Positions 32,792-40,874 of a stretch of DNA of 48,641 nt are shown in pieces (within the stretch, counting starts at the first letter, position 1; each line of letters starts with the position of its first letter). Under the pieces are notes generated by a model. The model did no database searches. It was not told the origin of the DNA and saw only the letters and a program-made list of their open reading frames with translations. Origin of the DNA: Bacteroidota bacterium (GTDB taxonomy: Bacteria; Bacteroidota; Bacteroidia; Chitinophagales; Saprospiraceae); NCBI GenBank assembly GCA_020160935.1, contig JAIUPL010000038.1, positions 1-48,641 of the forward strand. Direction: 5' to 3'. The position numbers and the translations under genes are program-made.

Positions 32792-33508
32792 ATGAACGGA
32801 CCACACGACGAACTTGCACTTTTCCGGCGCGATCCCGACGAAGGCAGCAAAACGATCAATGCTACCTGCCGGCCGAAATTTATCCGCTGGGGCCTCGAAA
32901 ACCACTCCATCAATGGGGCGGACCTCGAAGATATTTTCCAGAATGCTTTTATTCTGATGATGCAGAATATTCAGGCGGGTCGACTGATCCAACTGACCGG
33001 CACACTGTGTACGTATCTGTTCGGGGTGGGCAAAAACCTGATCAGGGCTTTTTTACGCCGACACAAGCGTACCAACTGGCTGGGCGATGACCCGCTGCCG
33101 GATACCACTTCCGGCGCACAGATGTATACCGCCGAAGCGGGTATGATGTGGCAACAAACCAGCGATACCCTCTGGCAGGAAGTAGATGCGCTGGGCGATC
33201 CGGGGCGCAGCATCCTCATCCTGACTTACAGGGAAGGATTGAGCGCACAGGAAATCGCCGATGTGATGGGATATGCCAGCGCAGAAGTGGTGCGTCAGTT
33301 GCACAAACGCGCCCGCCGCGACCTGTTGCTGCTCAAAGCGCGGAAAGTGCTGGATAAAGCCTCCTATGAAATCCTCTTTCTGTCTTTGAAAAAAGACATG
33401 AAAGACCATGAAATAGCACAAAAACTAGGCCTTTCCGGGCCGGAAGCCGTGCAAAAACGCCGTATGGAGTGTATGGAACAGATCATCTCGACGGTGTCGT
33501 TCCATTGA
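32792..33508 (+). CDS. Sigma-70 family (ECF-like) factor with two region-4-like motifs
   Basis: The protein has 238 residues. Sigma region 2 is visible at about 20-100 (DLEDIFQNAFILMMQNIQAG, YLFGVGKNLIRAFLRRHKR). Region 4 follows at about 145-185 (LTYREGLSAQEIADVMGYAS, AEVVRQLHKRARRDL). A second, similar helix-turn-helix follows at once (about 190-233; SYEILFLSLKKDMKDHEIAQ, KLGLSGPEAVQKRRMECMEQ). Typical ECF factors are shorter and have one region 4. It is divergent from the PKD-CHAT operon and is followed after 71 nt by an anti-sigma-like protein, which suggests it controls this locus. Confidence 0.85.
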   Translation: MNGPHDELALFRRDPDEGSKTINATCRPKFIRWGLENHSINGADLEDIFQNAFILMMQNIQAGRLIQLTGTLCTYLFGVGKNLIRAFLRRHKRTNWLGDDPLPDTTSGAQMYTAEAGMMWQQTSDTLWQEVDALGDPGRSILILTYREGLSAQEIADVMGYASAEVVRQLHKRARRDLLLLKARKVLDKASYEILFLSLKKDMKDHEIAQKLGLSGPEAVQKRRMECMEQIISTVSFH

Positions 33509-33579
33509 TAAAACAGTAATCCCACAATACTTACCTAAACCCAATTGTAAAACATGCAACCCATTCAATTTATGCCATC

Positions 33580-34320
33580 ATGGACAATCGTACTGACAAC
33601 CTGCTTGACTTATATTTTTCCAACGAGATTTCGGAAAAAGAAGCCTCTGAACTAAAAGGCCTGCTGCACAACGACCCCGAAGCCGCTGCCGAATGGAAAT
33701 GGCGGCAACAAATAGCCCAGACAACCCGGCAAATGAAACTTGAGGCATCCGCCGCTCCTACCGCTACGGTTGTGCAAATGCCCGTTTGGAGGTCATTTTC
33801 CCGGCTGGCCGCCGGACTGGTGTTTGTGGTCGCCGCCGCCGGGCTCGTATTTTATTTCATCAACCGGCAGCCTGATATTCAGGAGGCTGTGGCCCAGCAA
33901 TTTGAGCCCCACCGCAACAATATGCCCTTCCGGGCGCTCGACCCTGCCGCAGCAGCAGAATACCCCGCCGAAGTCATACGCGCCTTCCAGATGTACGACG
34001 ATCCGGCTCAGTTAGCCCAGGCCGCAGAAGCGCTCGGCGCCATTGCCGCCAAATACCCCGAACATCCGGAATATGCCTTGTACCAGGGTGTCTCACTGGT
34101 CGGTATCAAAAAATATGCTGAAGCAGCATCCGTTCTCCGGCCAGTTGCCAATTCCAGTACCAAATACCATACACCGGCGCTTTTTTTCCTCGGACTGGCA
34201 TATAGCGGCAACACGCAGTATGCGGAAGCCCGGCAGGTTTTAGAAGCGTATGTGAAGGACAAGGATGGAAAAACCTACCGTGAAAAAGCGCTGTACATGC
34301 TGAAAATCCTGCCCAAATAA
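33580..34320 (+). CDS. Anti-sigma-like membrane protein with TPR domain
   Basis: The protein has 246 residues. The N-terminus (MDNRTDNLLDLYFSNEISEK, EASELKGLLHNDPEAAAEW) resembles the cytoplasmic zinc-less anti-sigma region of Bacteroidota regulators. One membrane helix follows (about 85-105, AAGLVFVVAAAGLVFYFI). An extracytoplasmic domain with two or three TPR-like repeats (AEALGAIAAKYPEHPEYALY, KKYAEAASVLRPVANSS, TQYAEARQVLEAYVKD) ends the protein. The likely role is to hold the upstream sigma factor until an envelope signal is sensed. This is inferred from topology and position. Confidence 0.75.
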   Translation: MDNRTDNLLDLYFSNEISEKEASELKGLLHNDPEAAAEWKWRQQIAQTTRQMKLEASAAPTATVVQMPVWRSFSRLAAGLVFVVAAAGLVFYFINRQPDIQEAVAQQFEPHRNNMPFRALDPAAAAEYPAEVIRAFQMYDDPAQLAQAAEALGAIAAKYPEHPEYALYQGVSLVGIKKYAEAASVLRPVANSSTKYHTPALFFLGLAYSGNTQYAEARQVLEAYVKDKDGKTYREKALYMLKILPK

Positions 34321-34430
34321 ATCCCAATGCCCCTCTTCTCTTGTACCCGAGCCTCTTGAATTTCTTAAAACGCGCACTTTAAGTACCCTGCTCACTCTGA
34401 TACTTGTGCAGATCGTCCGTTATTTGCCCT

Positions 34431-35705
34431 ATGCAAGTATTAGAACTGTCCAAACCCGAGCGCTCGCTCCGCGCTGAAATCACCCTCGAAGGTTCCAAAA
34501 GTATCAGTAACCGGGCATTGATCGTGCTGGCCCTGGCTGGCGCTGATCCTGCCGAATGGCTCGAAAGGTTATCGGCTTCCAAAGATACCGTCACACTCCA
34601 GCGGCTGCTCACACAAAAAGACAGCGACGTGTACGATGCAGGCGATGCAGGTACTACTTTCCGGTTCATGACAGCCCGACTCTGCCTGCAAGCAGGCACC
34701 CAAACCCTCACGGGTTCTGCCCGCATGCTCGAGCGGCCCATCGGAGCGCTGGTGACAGCCCTGCGCAGCCTGGGCGCCGATATTGAATACCTGGGGCAGG
34801 AAGGTTATCCGCCGCTGCGTATCGGGCCGCCTGCCCATCTGGGCGCTCATTCGCGCGAAGTGCGCATCCATGGCGGCACCAGCAGCCAGTTTTTGTCGGC
34901 CTTGCTCATGATCGGACCTTGCCTGCCGCATGGCCTCGAACTCGTGCCGGAGGGCGACCTGGTGTCGCGCCCGTACCTCGAAATGACGCTTCAACTCATG
35001 CGCTATTTCGGTGCCCAGGCAGAATGGCAAGGCGATCGGATCGTGGTGGCGCCGGGCGTTTATACTCCCAAAAAATTTGTTGTGGAAGCCGACTGGTCGG
35101 CCGCATCTTATTGGTATGCGCTGGCTGCCCTGGCCGATGCGCCGGATTTGCGGCTCAACGGATTGTTTGCCGACAGTTGGCAAGGCGATGCAGTACTGTC
35201 AGACATGATGCAATCCTTTGGTATTCAAACAGATTTTGATGAAAAAGGAATCCATCTGACATCCTCCGGCAAGGCGCCCAAGCCTGTTTTTGAATGGAAT
35301 TTCCTGGAATGCCCCGACATTGCCCAAACGCTGGCCGTGGTGTGTGCAGGGCTCGGCATACAGGGCATCTTCAGCGGGCTGGAAACCCTGTCGATCAAGG
35401 AAACAGACCGCATTGCCGCCATCCGCAATGAACTGGCCAAGGTGGGTGTTTCATTCAGCAAACTCCCTCCGCATTTCAATAAAAAACTGCCCGGACAAAC
35501 CTTTTACCACGTAGATGGCAAAGCCCACTGGCAGGATACGCCCCAATTCGCTACCTATGGCGACCACCGTATGGCTATGGCATTTGCGCCGCTGGCCTTG
35601 CTCGCTCCTATCCGGATTGAAGACCCTCTGGTGGTTAGGAAATCGTACGGGAGTTTTTGGGAACATCTGGGAAGTGTAGGCTTTACAAGAGATGTGAGAG
35701 GGTGA
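34431..35705 (+). CDS. aroA: 3-phosphoshikimate 1-carboxyvinyltransferase (EPSP synthase)
   Basis: The 424-residue enzyme makes EPSP from shikimate-3-phosphate and phosphoenolpyruvate in the shikimate pathway. Motifs are GSKSISNRAL (Lys23), DAGDAGTTFRF, GGTSSQFLSALLM, SRPYLEMT, EADWSAASYWYALAA, SIKETDRIAAI and YGDHRMAMAFA, all with the expected residues. The AGTTFRF variant of the usual AGTAMR loop is common in Bacteroidota. I start at the ATG at 34431; a longer frame adds nine unrelated residues. The final residues (DVRG) and the TGA lie in family D repeat units. Confidence 0.94.
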   Translation: MQVLELSKPERSLRAEITLEGSKSISNRALIVLALAGADPAEWLERLSASKDTVTLQRLLTQKDSDVYDAGDAGTTFRFMTARLCLQAGTQTLTGSARMLERPIGALVTALRSLGADIEYLGQEGYPPLRIGPPAHLGAHSREVRIHGGTSSQFLSALLMIGPCLPHGLELVPEGDLVSRPYLEMTLQLMRYFGAQAEWQGDRIVVAPGVYTPKKFVVEADWSAASYWYALAALADAPDLRLNGLFADSWQGDAVLSDMMQSFGIQTDFDEKGIHLTSSGKAPKPVFEWNFLECPDIAQTLAVVCAGLGIQGIFSGLETLSIKETDRIAAIRNELAKVGVSFSKLPPHFNKKLPGQTFYHVDGKAHWQDTPQFATYGDHRMAMAFAPLALLAPIRIEDPLVVRKSYGSFWEHLGSVGFTRDVRG

Positions 35706-35934
35706 GAGGGTGAGAGGGTGAGAGATGTGAGAGGGTGAGAGAGTGAGAGAGTGAGAGATGTGAGAGGGTGAGAGATGTGAGAGGGTGAGAGAGTGAGAGA
35801 TGTGAGAGGGTGAGAGATCGTAGAGTGTACCGCTTTGCTCTTGGAATACAATAGTGCAGGACGAAGCGGTACACTCTACGATCTCTCACATCTCTCACCC
35901 TCTCACATCTCTCACTCTCTCACCCTCTCACCCT
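35688..35934. repeat. Palindromic element, family D (GTGAGAGR arms), longest two-armed example
   Basis: The left arm (35688-35815) has about 15 units of GTGAGAGG, GTGAGAGA and GTGAGAGAT, beginning inside aroA. A perfect 20-bp core (GATCGTAGAGTGTACCGCTT, 35816-35835) pairs with 35864-35883 across a 28-nt loop containing GCTCTTGG. The right arm runs to 35934 next to the TAG of the TonB receptor gene. The left arm is more than twice as long as the right. Confidence 0.92.
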
Positions 35935-38304
35935 CTAAAACTCAAGCCTCCAACTCGCGTTCGGGATCAGCCCCAACTGCAATTTCTTTTCCACCTGATC
36001 GGTATACGGATCGTAGAAATTGTAAGCCACATTTTTTTGCATGGTCGCATTCTGGAAGTCCATCGCGAAGGTGCTGTTGCGGCGATTGCCGAGGTTGCGT
36101 TTCCAGTACACCCGCAGGTCGAGTCGGAAATAGCCGGGCAGTTGTTGGCTCCAGCCATTGGTCGTGATAAAGCGCGTTTCGCCTGCTGCACGCGAAGCAT
36201 CGAGGTCGACGGGCATGACGCGGTATCCGCCGGTATAAGTGAGGCGACCATTCACACCAAAAACTTTTATTTTTTCATCGCTGCGGGGCGTACGTTGCCA
36301 TTCGCGGCCGGCTGTTACGTTGAAAATATGCCCCAGATCCCAGCGGGAGGCGCGCCAGGCGCCGTCGCTGCCCTGGTAACGCGAATCAAACAAGGTAGCA
36401 TTGGCAGCCATAAACCAGCCCCCGGTAATGTAACGTTCGAGGTTGATTTCCAGCCCTTTGTTTTCGGCAATGCCGCGTGGTGTGAGTGAATCGTATTGTG
36501 CTATTTCCGTGATATTGAACATGGAGAATGCCCCGTCGAGGGTTGAAACCTGGATGTCGGACATCCGGTGCAGGAACAATTCCGATTTGAGGGCCCAGGC
36601 TTCACCCCATTGCCAGGTATGGCGCAGCCCGAGTTGGCGGCTTTTCACCAGCCCTGCCAAACGGTTAGGTGAAGTCTGCTCTGGAGGGGGCAATTCGCCC
36701 CGGTAATCGGCTTTCAGCCACAAGGGGTTCAACTGGCTATACCAGCCGTAAGCCAGGGTAAAGCGGTGGCTGCTCCCAGGGCGCCATGTGAGCGAAGCGC
36801 GCGGCTCGATACTTGCCTGGCGGTCGTCATCATGCCAGGAACTGTTGTACAAGTTGGATTGCAAGCCTAACTGAGCCGTCCAGTTCCGATTGGGCGCACT
36901 CCATTCCGCATTGACCCAGGGCTGCCACAGTATCCCCTGAATAGCGCCTGTGAAGCGCGTAACATTGGTGATATAAGAATTGCCTTCAAAAAAAACAGAC
37001 TGGATATTGCCGCCGCCCGACAGCCGCCATTGGTCGTTGAAACGGCGCTGGAGCGTGAGACTTAGCCCGGAGCGCCCTTCTTCCTGCCTGTCCAGTTCCC
37101 GCCTGTTATTGGAAGCCGCATCGCGCTTGCTGATTTGCCCGCTGCTCAGGTAAGCAATTTTCATCCAGGTACGCGCTCCCAGCGGTTTCCAGTACGAAGC
37201 GCCTGCGATAAAAGTTTTCGAGTCAAAATTGATGTTGAACAGGTCTTTGTAGTGTGCTACATCGGACGAGTCCTTGCGTTTGAAAATATTGTCGTTGAGG
37301 CCGCCCATGCCGAATACGCTCCATTCGCCACCTTTTTTTCCGGAAAAATGGAGTTTAAAAGACAGGTCCTGAAAATGAATCTGCTCGTCGCCCAGCGGAA
37401 TGCCCAACTGGTTCAGCAGCCCGACTGTAGAGTATCGGTAGTTGACGAGGTAGGAGTTTTTGCCTTGTCCGAACAGGGGGCCTTCTGCGGCCATATCCAG
37501 TCCAATCAGGCCAGCCTGTGCAGTAAACTCATGCTGGTGGGTATTGCCCCGGCGCAGGTTCATATCCATCACGCCGCCCAGGGCATCGGCATAGCCAGCC
37601 GGGTAATTGCCGGTGAGCAGCGCGGAGTTGTCGAGCATTTGTGCCGAAAACATCAGCACACCGCCGCTGGCCGCCGCCGGCCGGTCGCTGAAGGTGCCCG
37701 CGTTGGGCAGGTGGTTCGGATTGACCACATCCAGGCCTTCCATTTTCCATCGTACGGAAGCAGGATTATTGCCCCTGATACTGAGCCCATTGGCCTGGTC
37801 GTCGTTGCCCGAAACGCCCGGATATGCCATGGCCAGGCGGGCAGGGTCGAAAAAGGTGGCCGGGAACCGCAGCGTCTGGTCGCGGCTGAGCGGAATTTCA
37901 GCCAGTGGTTGTTGGGTTCTTCGGCCGGGCTGGTTGGCCGTAATCAGCAGTTCGGGCAATTGGCTGACGGAATGCTGCAAAGCCAGCGTCAGCACCTGCT
38001 CTTTTCCGGCGACGAGGTTGATTTCGGAAATCGTCTGGCTTTCAAAACCCGGCATGGTCACTTCGCAAGCGTAATATCCGGGACGAAGGTTTTCAAAAAT
38101 AAAGGCGCCGTCGGCATCCGATGTCTGCGAAAATGGAGCAATGTTGTTTCGAAGGATGACCGTAGCACCGGCCACAGGTCGGCCATTATCAACATTGCGT
38201 ACTACGCCGCGCAAGGTTTGCGCTTGCAACAATCCGGTGAACACAAGAGCAAGGGCGGCAAAAATAAATCGGTAAATCAAGGACGGTAATAAAGAGGTAG
38301 ACAT
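35935..38304 (-). CDS. TonB-dependent outer-membrane receptor
   Basis: The 789-residue protein has a signal peptide (to LLQAQ). A carboxypeptidase-regulatory-like domain follows (about 30-115, TLRGVVRNVDNGRPVAGATV then FENLRPGYY). The plug domain (about 130-250; LSIRGNNPASVRWKMEGLDV) precedes a beta-barrel ending in the aromatic C-terminus ASWRLEF. This is the CarbopepD_reg_2/TonB architecture of Bacteroidota. No SusD partner is adjacent, so it is not a SusC/D pair. The substrate is unknown. The minus-strand sequence TATCTTCGC about 110 nt upstream of the start may be a promoter -7 box. Confidence 0.92.
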   Translation of the reverse strand: MSTSLLPSLIYRFIFAALALVFTGLLQAQTLRGVVRNVDNGRPVAGATVILRNNIAPFSQTSDADGAFIFENLRPGYYACEVTMPGFESQTISEINLVAGKEQVLTLALQHSVSQLPELLITANQPGRRTQQPLAEIPLSRDQTLRFPATFFDPARLAMAYPGVSGNDDQANGLSIRGNNPASVRWKMEGLDVVNPNHLPNAGTFSDRPAAASGGVLMFSAQMLDNSALLTGNYPAGYADALGGVMDMNLRRGNTHQHEFTAQAGLIGLDMAAEGPLFGQGKNSYLVNYRYSTVGLLNQLGIPLGDEQIHFQDLSFKLHFSGKKGGEWSVFGMGGLNDNIFKRKDSSDVAHYKDLFNINFDSKTFIAGASYWKPLGARTWMKIAYLSSGQISKRDAASNNRRELDRQEEGRSGLSLTLQRRFNDQWRLSGGGNIQSVFFEGNSYITNVTRFTGAIQGILWQPWVNAEWSAPNRNWTAQLGLQSNLYNSSWHDDDRQASIEPRASLTWRPGSSHRFTLAYGWYSQLNPLWLKADYRGELPPPEQTSPNRLAGLVKSRQLGLRHTWQWGEAWALKSELFLHRMSDIQVSTLDGAFSMFNITEIAQYDSLTPRGIAENKGLEINLERYITGGWFMAANATLFDSRYQGSDGAWRASRWDLGHIFNVTAGREWQRTPRSDEKIKVFGVNGRLTYTGGYRVMPVDLDASRAAGETRFITTNGWSQQLPGYFRLDLRVYWKRNLGNRRNSTFAMDFQNATMQKNVAYNFYDPYTDQVEKKLQLGLIPNASWRLEF

Positions 38305-38489
38305 ACGTCAGACATTGAATAAACGGCTCGTAAACAAAAAAACCAGGAGCGGTCGTCTGAAAGATGTTTACATTCATGCCTGAAACAACACCATTTAGTC
38401 GTACAACTCCGCTGCTGCGAAGATAAGACTTGTAAAAACCCCAATTCGCTGTAAAAATTTGTCCGTCAAATCAAATCCGAATTTTCATC

Positions 38490-39407
38490 ATGACTTTCCT
38501 ATTACCTGTTCTGCTTGTGTTGATCATCATGAGTCTTGTGACCGTTCAACAGGGCACTGTAGCCATTACCACCATTTTTGGAAAATACAACCGGACGCTT
38601 TACCCGGGCTTGAACTTCCGAATCCCCATCATCGAGTCCATTTTCAAAAGGATTTCCATTCAAAACCGGGCGGTCGAACTCACATTCCAGGCCGTCACCG
38701 TCGACCAGGCGAATGTGCATTTCACCTCCCTGCTGCTGTTTTCCGTGCTGGACAACAACGAGGAAACCGTAAAAAAAGTAGCGTTCAAGTTTGTGAGCGA
38801 CCGCGATTTTATGGCCACACTTTCCCGCACCGTAGAGGGTAGCATTCGCGCATTTGTGGCCACCAAACGCCAGCAGGAAATTCTGAGCCTGCGCCGCGAA
38901 ATTACGGAAGCGGTAAAAACCAATGTCGACCACATGCTGGAAGAATGGGGTTTCCACCTGATCGACCTGCAAATCAACGACATTACCTTCGATGAAGAAG
39001 TGCTGCGCTCCATGTCGAAAGTAGTGGCTTCCAACAACCTGAAAGCCGCTGCTGAAAACGAAGGCCAGGCGCTCCTCATTACCAAAACAAAAGCCGCCGA
39101 AGCGGAAGGTAATGCCATCAAAATTTCGGCAGAAGCCGAGCGCGAAGCCGCCCGTATGCGTGGTCAGGCCGTTGCCCAGTTCCGCGAAGAAGTCGCCAAA
39201 GGTATGAGCCAGGCCGCCAAGGAAATGCAAAATGCCAACCTCGACACCTCCGTCATTCTCTTTTCCATGTGGACGGAAGCGGTGAAAAACTTTACCGAAC
39301 ACGGCAAAGGCAACATCATCTTCCTCGATGGGTCGGTAGATGGCATGCAAAAAACGCTGAAGGAGTTGATGGCGTTGAATTCGATGGATTATACGCCGAA
39401 GTCATAA
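38490..39407 (+). CDS. SPFH/Band 7 domain membrane protein
   Basis: The protein has 305 residues. An N-terminal hydrophobic hairpin or helix (about 3-20, LLPVLLVLIIMSLVTV) precedes the SPFH domain (QQGTVAITTIFGKYNRTLYP, GLNFRIPIIESIFKRIS, VTVDQANVHFTSLLLFSV). A long Ala/Glu-rich coiled coil follows (AENEGQALLITKTKAAEAEG, AEAEREAARMRGQAVAQFRE). Such stomatin/flotillin-like proteins form membrane oligomers that scaffold or modulate proteases. No NfeD partner is adjacent. Start and length are normal for the family. Confidence 0.9.
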   Translation: MTFLLPVLLVLIIMSLVTVQQGTVAITTIFGKYNRTLYPGLNFRIPIIESIFKRISIQNRAVELTFQAVTVDQANVHFTSLLLFSVLDNNEETVKKVAFKFVSDRDFMATLSRTVEGSIRAFVATKRQQEILSLRREITEAVKTNVDHMLEEWGFHLIDLQINDITFDEEVLRSMSKVVASNNLKAAAENEGQALLITKTKAAEAEGNAIKISAEAEREAARMRGQAVAQFREEVAKGMSQAAKEMQNANLDTSVILFSMWTEAVKNFTEHGKGNIIFLDGSVDGMQKTLKELMALNSMDYTPKS

Positions 39408-39409
39408 AT

Positions 39410-39551
39410 TAGTCCTGAGTCGTAAGTCCTGAGTCCTGAGTCTGTAGAGTACACCTATGTACCCTTGACATTTATTATGATAGATACCAAGGGTACATAG
39501 GTGTACTCTCCAGACTCAGGACTCAGGACTCAGGACTTACGACTCTGGACT
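39410..39551. repeat. Palindromic element, family G (GTCCTGA arms)
   Basis: It lies between convergent SPFH and peptidoglycan-binding genes. The left arm (39410-39445) is GTCCTGA units with one GTCGTAA variant. A perfect 21-bp core (39446-39466 with 39489-39509; AGAGTACACCTATGTACCCT..) flanks a 22-nt loop. The right arm (39510-39551) repeats the same unit order, with the variant mirrored as TTACGAC, and runs into the TAG of the minus-strand gene. Confidence 0.92.
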
Positions 39552-40752
39552 AATAATTAACTCCCAACGCCCTCAACGTTTCCAAATCCACATTCCCCAC
39601 AGGCAATCCCTTATCCTGCTGGAATTTTATGAGCGCGGCTTTGGTGCTAGCGCCCATGGTATTATCCGAAATGCCTTTGTAGTAACCCGCTTTGCGCAGC
39701 GCATCCTGTATTTGCCGTACAGTGTATCCGGTTACCTTTTCTCCACAGAGTACTTCTTTCCATTCTGAAAAACCGCCAGCGCGCACGAGTTTGCGTTTGG
39801 TGACGGTCACGTATTCCGGCGGCGTAGTTTCCGAGCGGGTGGTAGCGGGTGTGATAACTACCTTGGTAGGGGTGGCTTTGTATTCGGCCGGTATAATTTC
39901 TTCGCGATAAGACGCTGGCGTTTGCTGTATCTGACGTGTCACTGTAGTGCTCAGCGGGTCGGTGCGGCGAACTGTGACGGCCTTGTATTCGGCCGGTACA
40001 ATTTCCTCCCGAATGCTCGCAGGCCTTTTCAGGCGCTGCATGCTGCGGGTGCCCATCACGGCGGGCACTTCGACGGTTTTGTTGCATCCTGCATCGGGCT
40101 TGCCGGAGCCGTCGCAGCCTTTATTGACCCGGCGTGTAAGTGTCTGGTATTCAGCGGGCACTTCCACCATGCACCAGATCATACAATCATCCGGGTTGGC
40201 ATTCAGGCAATTAGCATCGGTGGTTTTCCGCGTCCATTTCATAACCGCAGGTTTTGTTTCGATGCGATCCGTGACTGTTTCATACGCGGGAGGCATGTAT
40301 TCTATCCGTATGGTGGCGGGCTCGACGACGTAGGATTCGCTGACGGTTTCGTAGACAGCAGGTGTCACCACGTATCGTTTGCTTTCTTCTTTTACCAGTA
40401 CATATTCTGTGGTGCTTTCTGCTGCCGTGTTACCAAACCGCTGGGCAGCCAGCGGAAGGTCCACTTTCAGCGTGGTGCTGGTAAATTTGGCAGGTGTAAC
40501 TAGAAAACGCCTGGATTCCTCTTTCACCAATTGGTACGCGTTTTTTGTTTCCACAACAGCAGGAACGGCGATGGCCTTGATCATGGCCGCTTTAATGGCT
40601 ACCTGTTCTGTGGTGGTTTCAAAAATATCGGGCATATAACACTTGGCATAACACTTCCCGGGTTGTGCATTGGGTGGGTTATCACCTGTTTGTGCTGAAA
40701 TTGTCGAGGTAAATCCCGTGACGAACAAGAGCAAAACCTTCCATTTTTTCAT
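39550..40752 (-). CDS. Exported repeat protein with peptidoglycan-binding domain
   Basis: The protein has 400 residues with a signal peptide (MKKWKVLLLFVTGFTSTISA). Most of it is a run of degenerate repeats of about 22-30 residues built on a Pro-Ala-x-Tyr core: TPAVYETVSESYVVEPATI, MPPAYETVTDRIETKPAVM, VPAEYKAVTVRRTDP, IPAEYKATPTKVVITPAT, PPEYVTVTKRKL. The last 60 residues are a PF01471-type peptidoglycan-binding domain (TVRQIQDALRKAGYYKGISD, TKAALIKFQQDKGLPVG). It is probably a cell-wall-associated envelope protein; the repeat function is unknown. The start at 40752 gives the signal peptide; the open frame upstream overlaps the gap and the HD gene end. Confidence 0.82.
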   Translation of the reverse strand: MKKWKVLLLFVTGFTSTISAQTGDNPPNAQPGKCYAKCYMPDIFETTTEQVAIKAAMIKAIAVPAVVETKNAYQLVKEESRRFLVTPAKFTSTTLKVDLPLAAQRFGNTAAESTTEYVLVKEESKRYVVTPAVYETVSESYVVEPATIRIEYMPPAYETVTDRIETKPAVMKWTRKTTDANCLNANPDDCMIWCMVEVPAEYQTLTRRVNKGCDGSGKPDAGCNKTVEVPAVMGTRSMQRLKRPASIREEIVPAEYKAVTVRRTDPLSTTVTRQIQQTPASYREEIIPAEYKATPTKVVITPATTRSETTPPEYVTVTKRKLVRAGGFSEWKEVLCGEKVTGYTVRQIQDALRKAGYYKGISDNTMGASTKAALIKFQQDKGLPVGNVDLETLRALGVNY

Positions 40753-40874
40753 GGCTACGATGATGTGGTGTTTGTAAAAACCGGCGCCGACACGGCTACT
40801 TTGGCCGCTGTGCAGTGCGGCACAAGATCGGATAAAATTTAGAAGTTGTTCGAGATAATGTGCCTGGCAGCACC

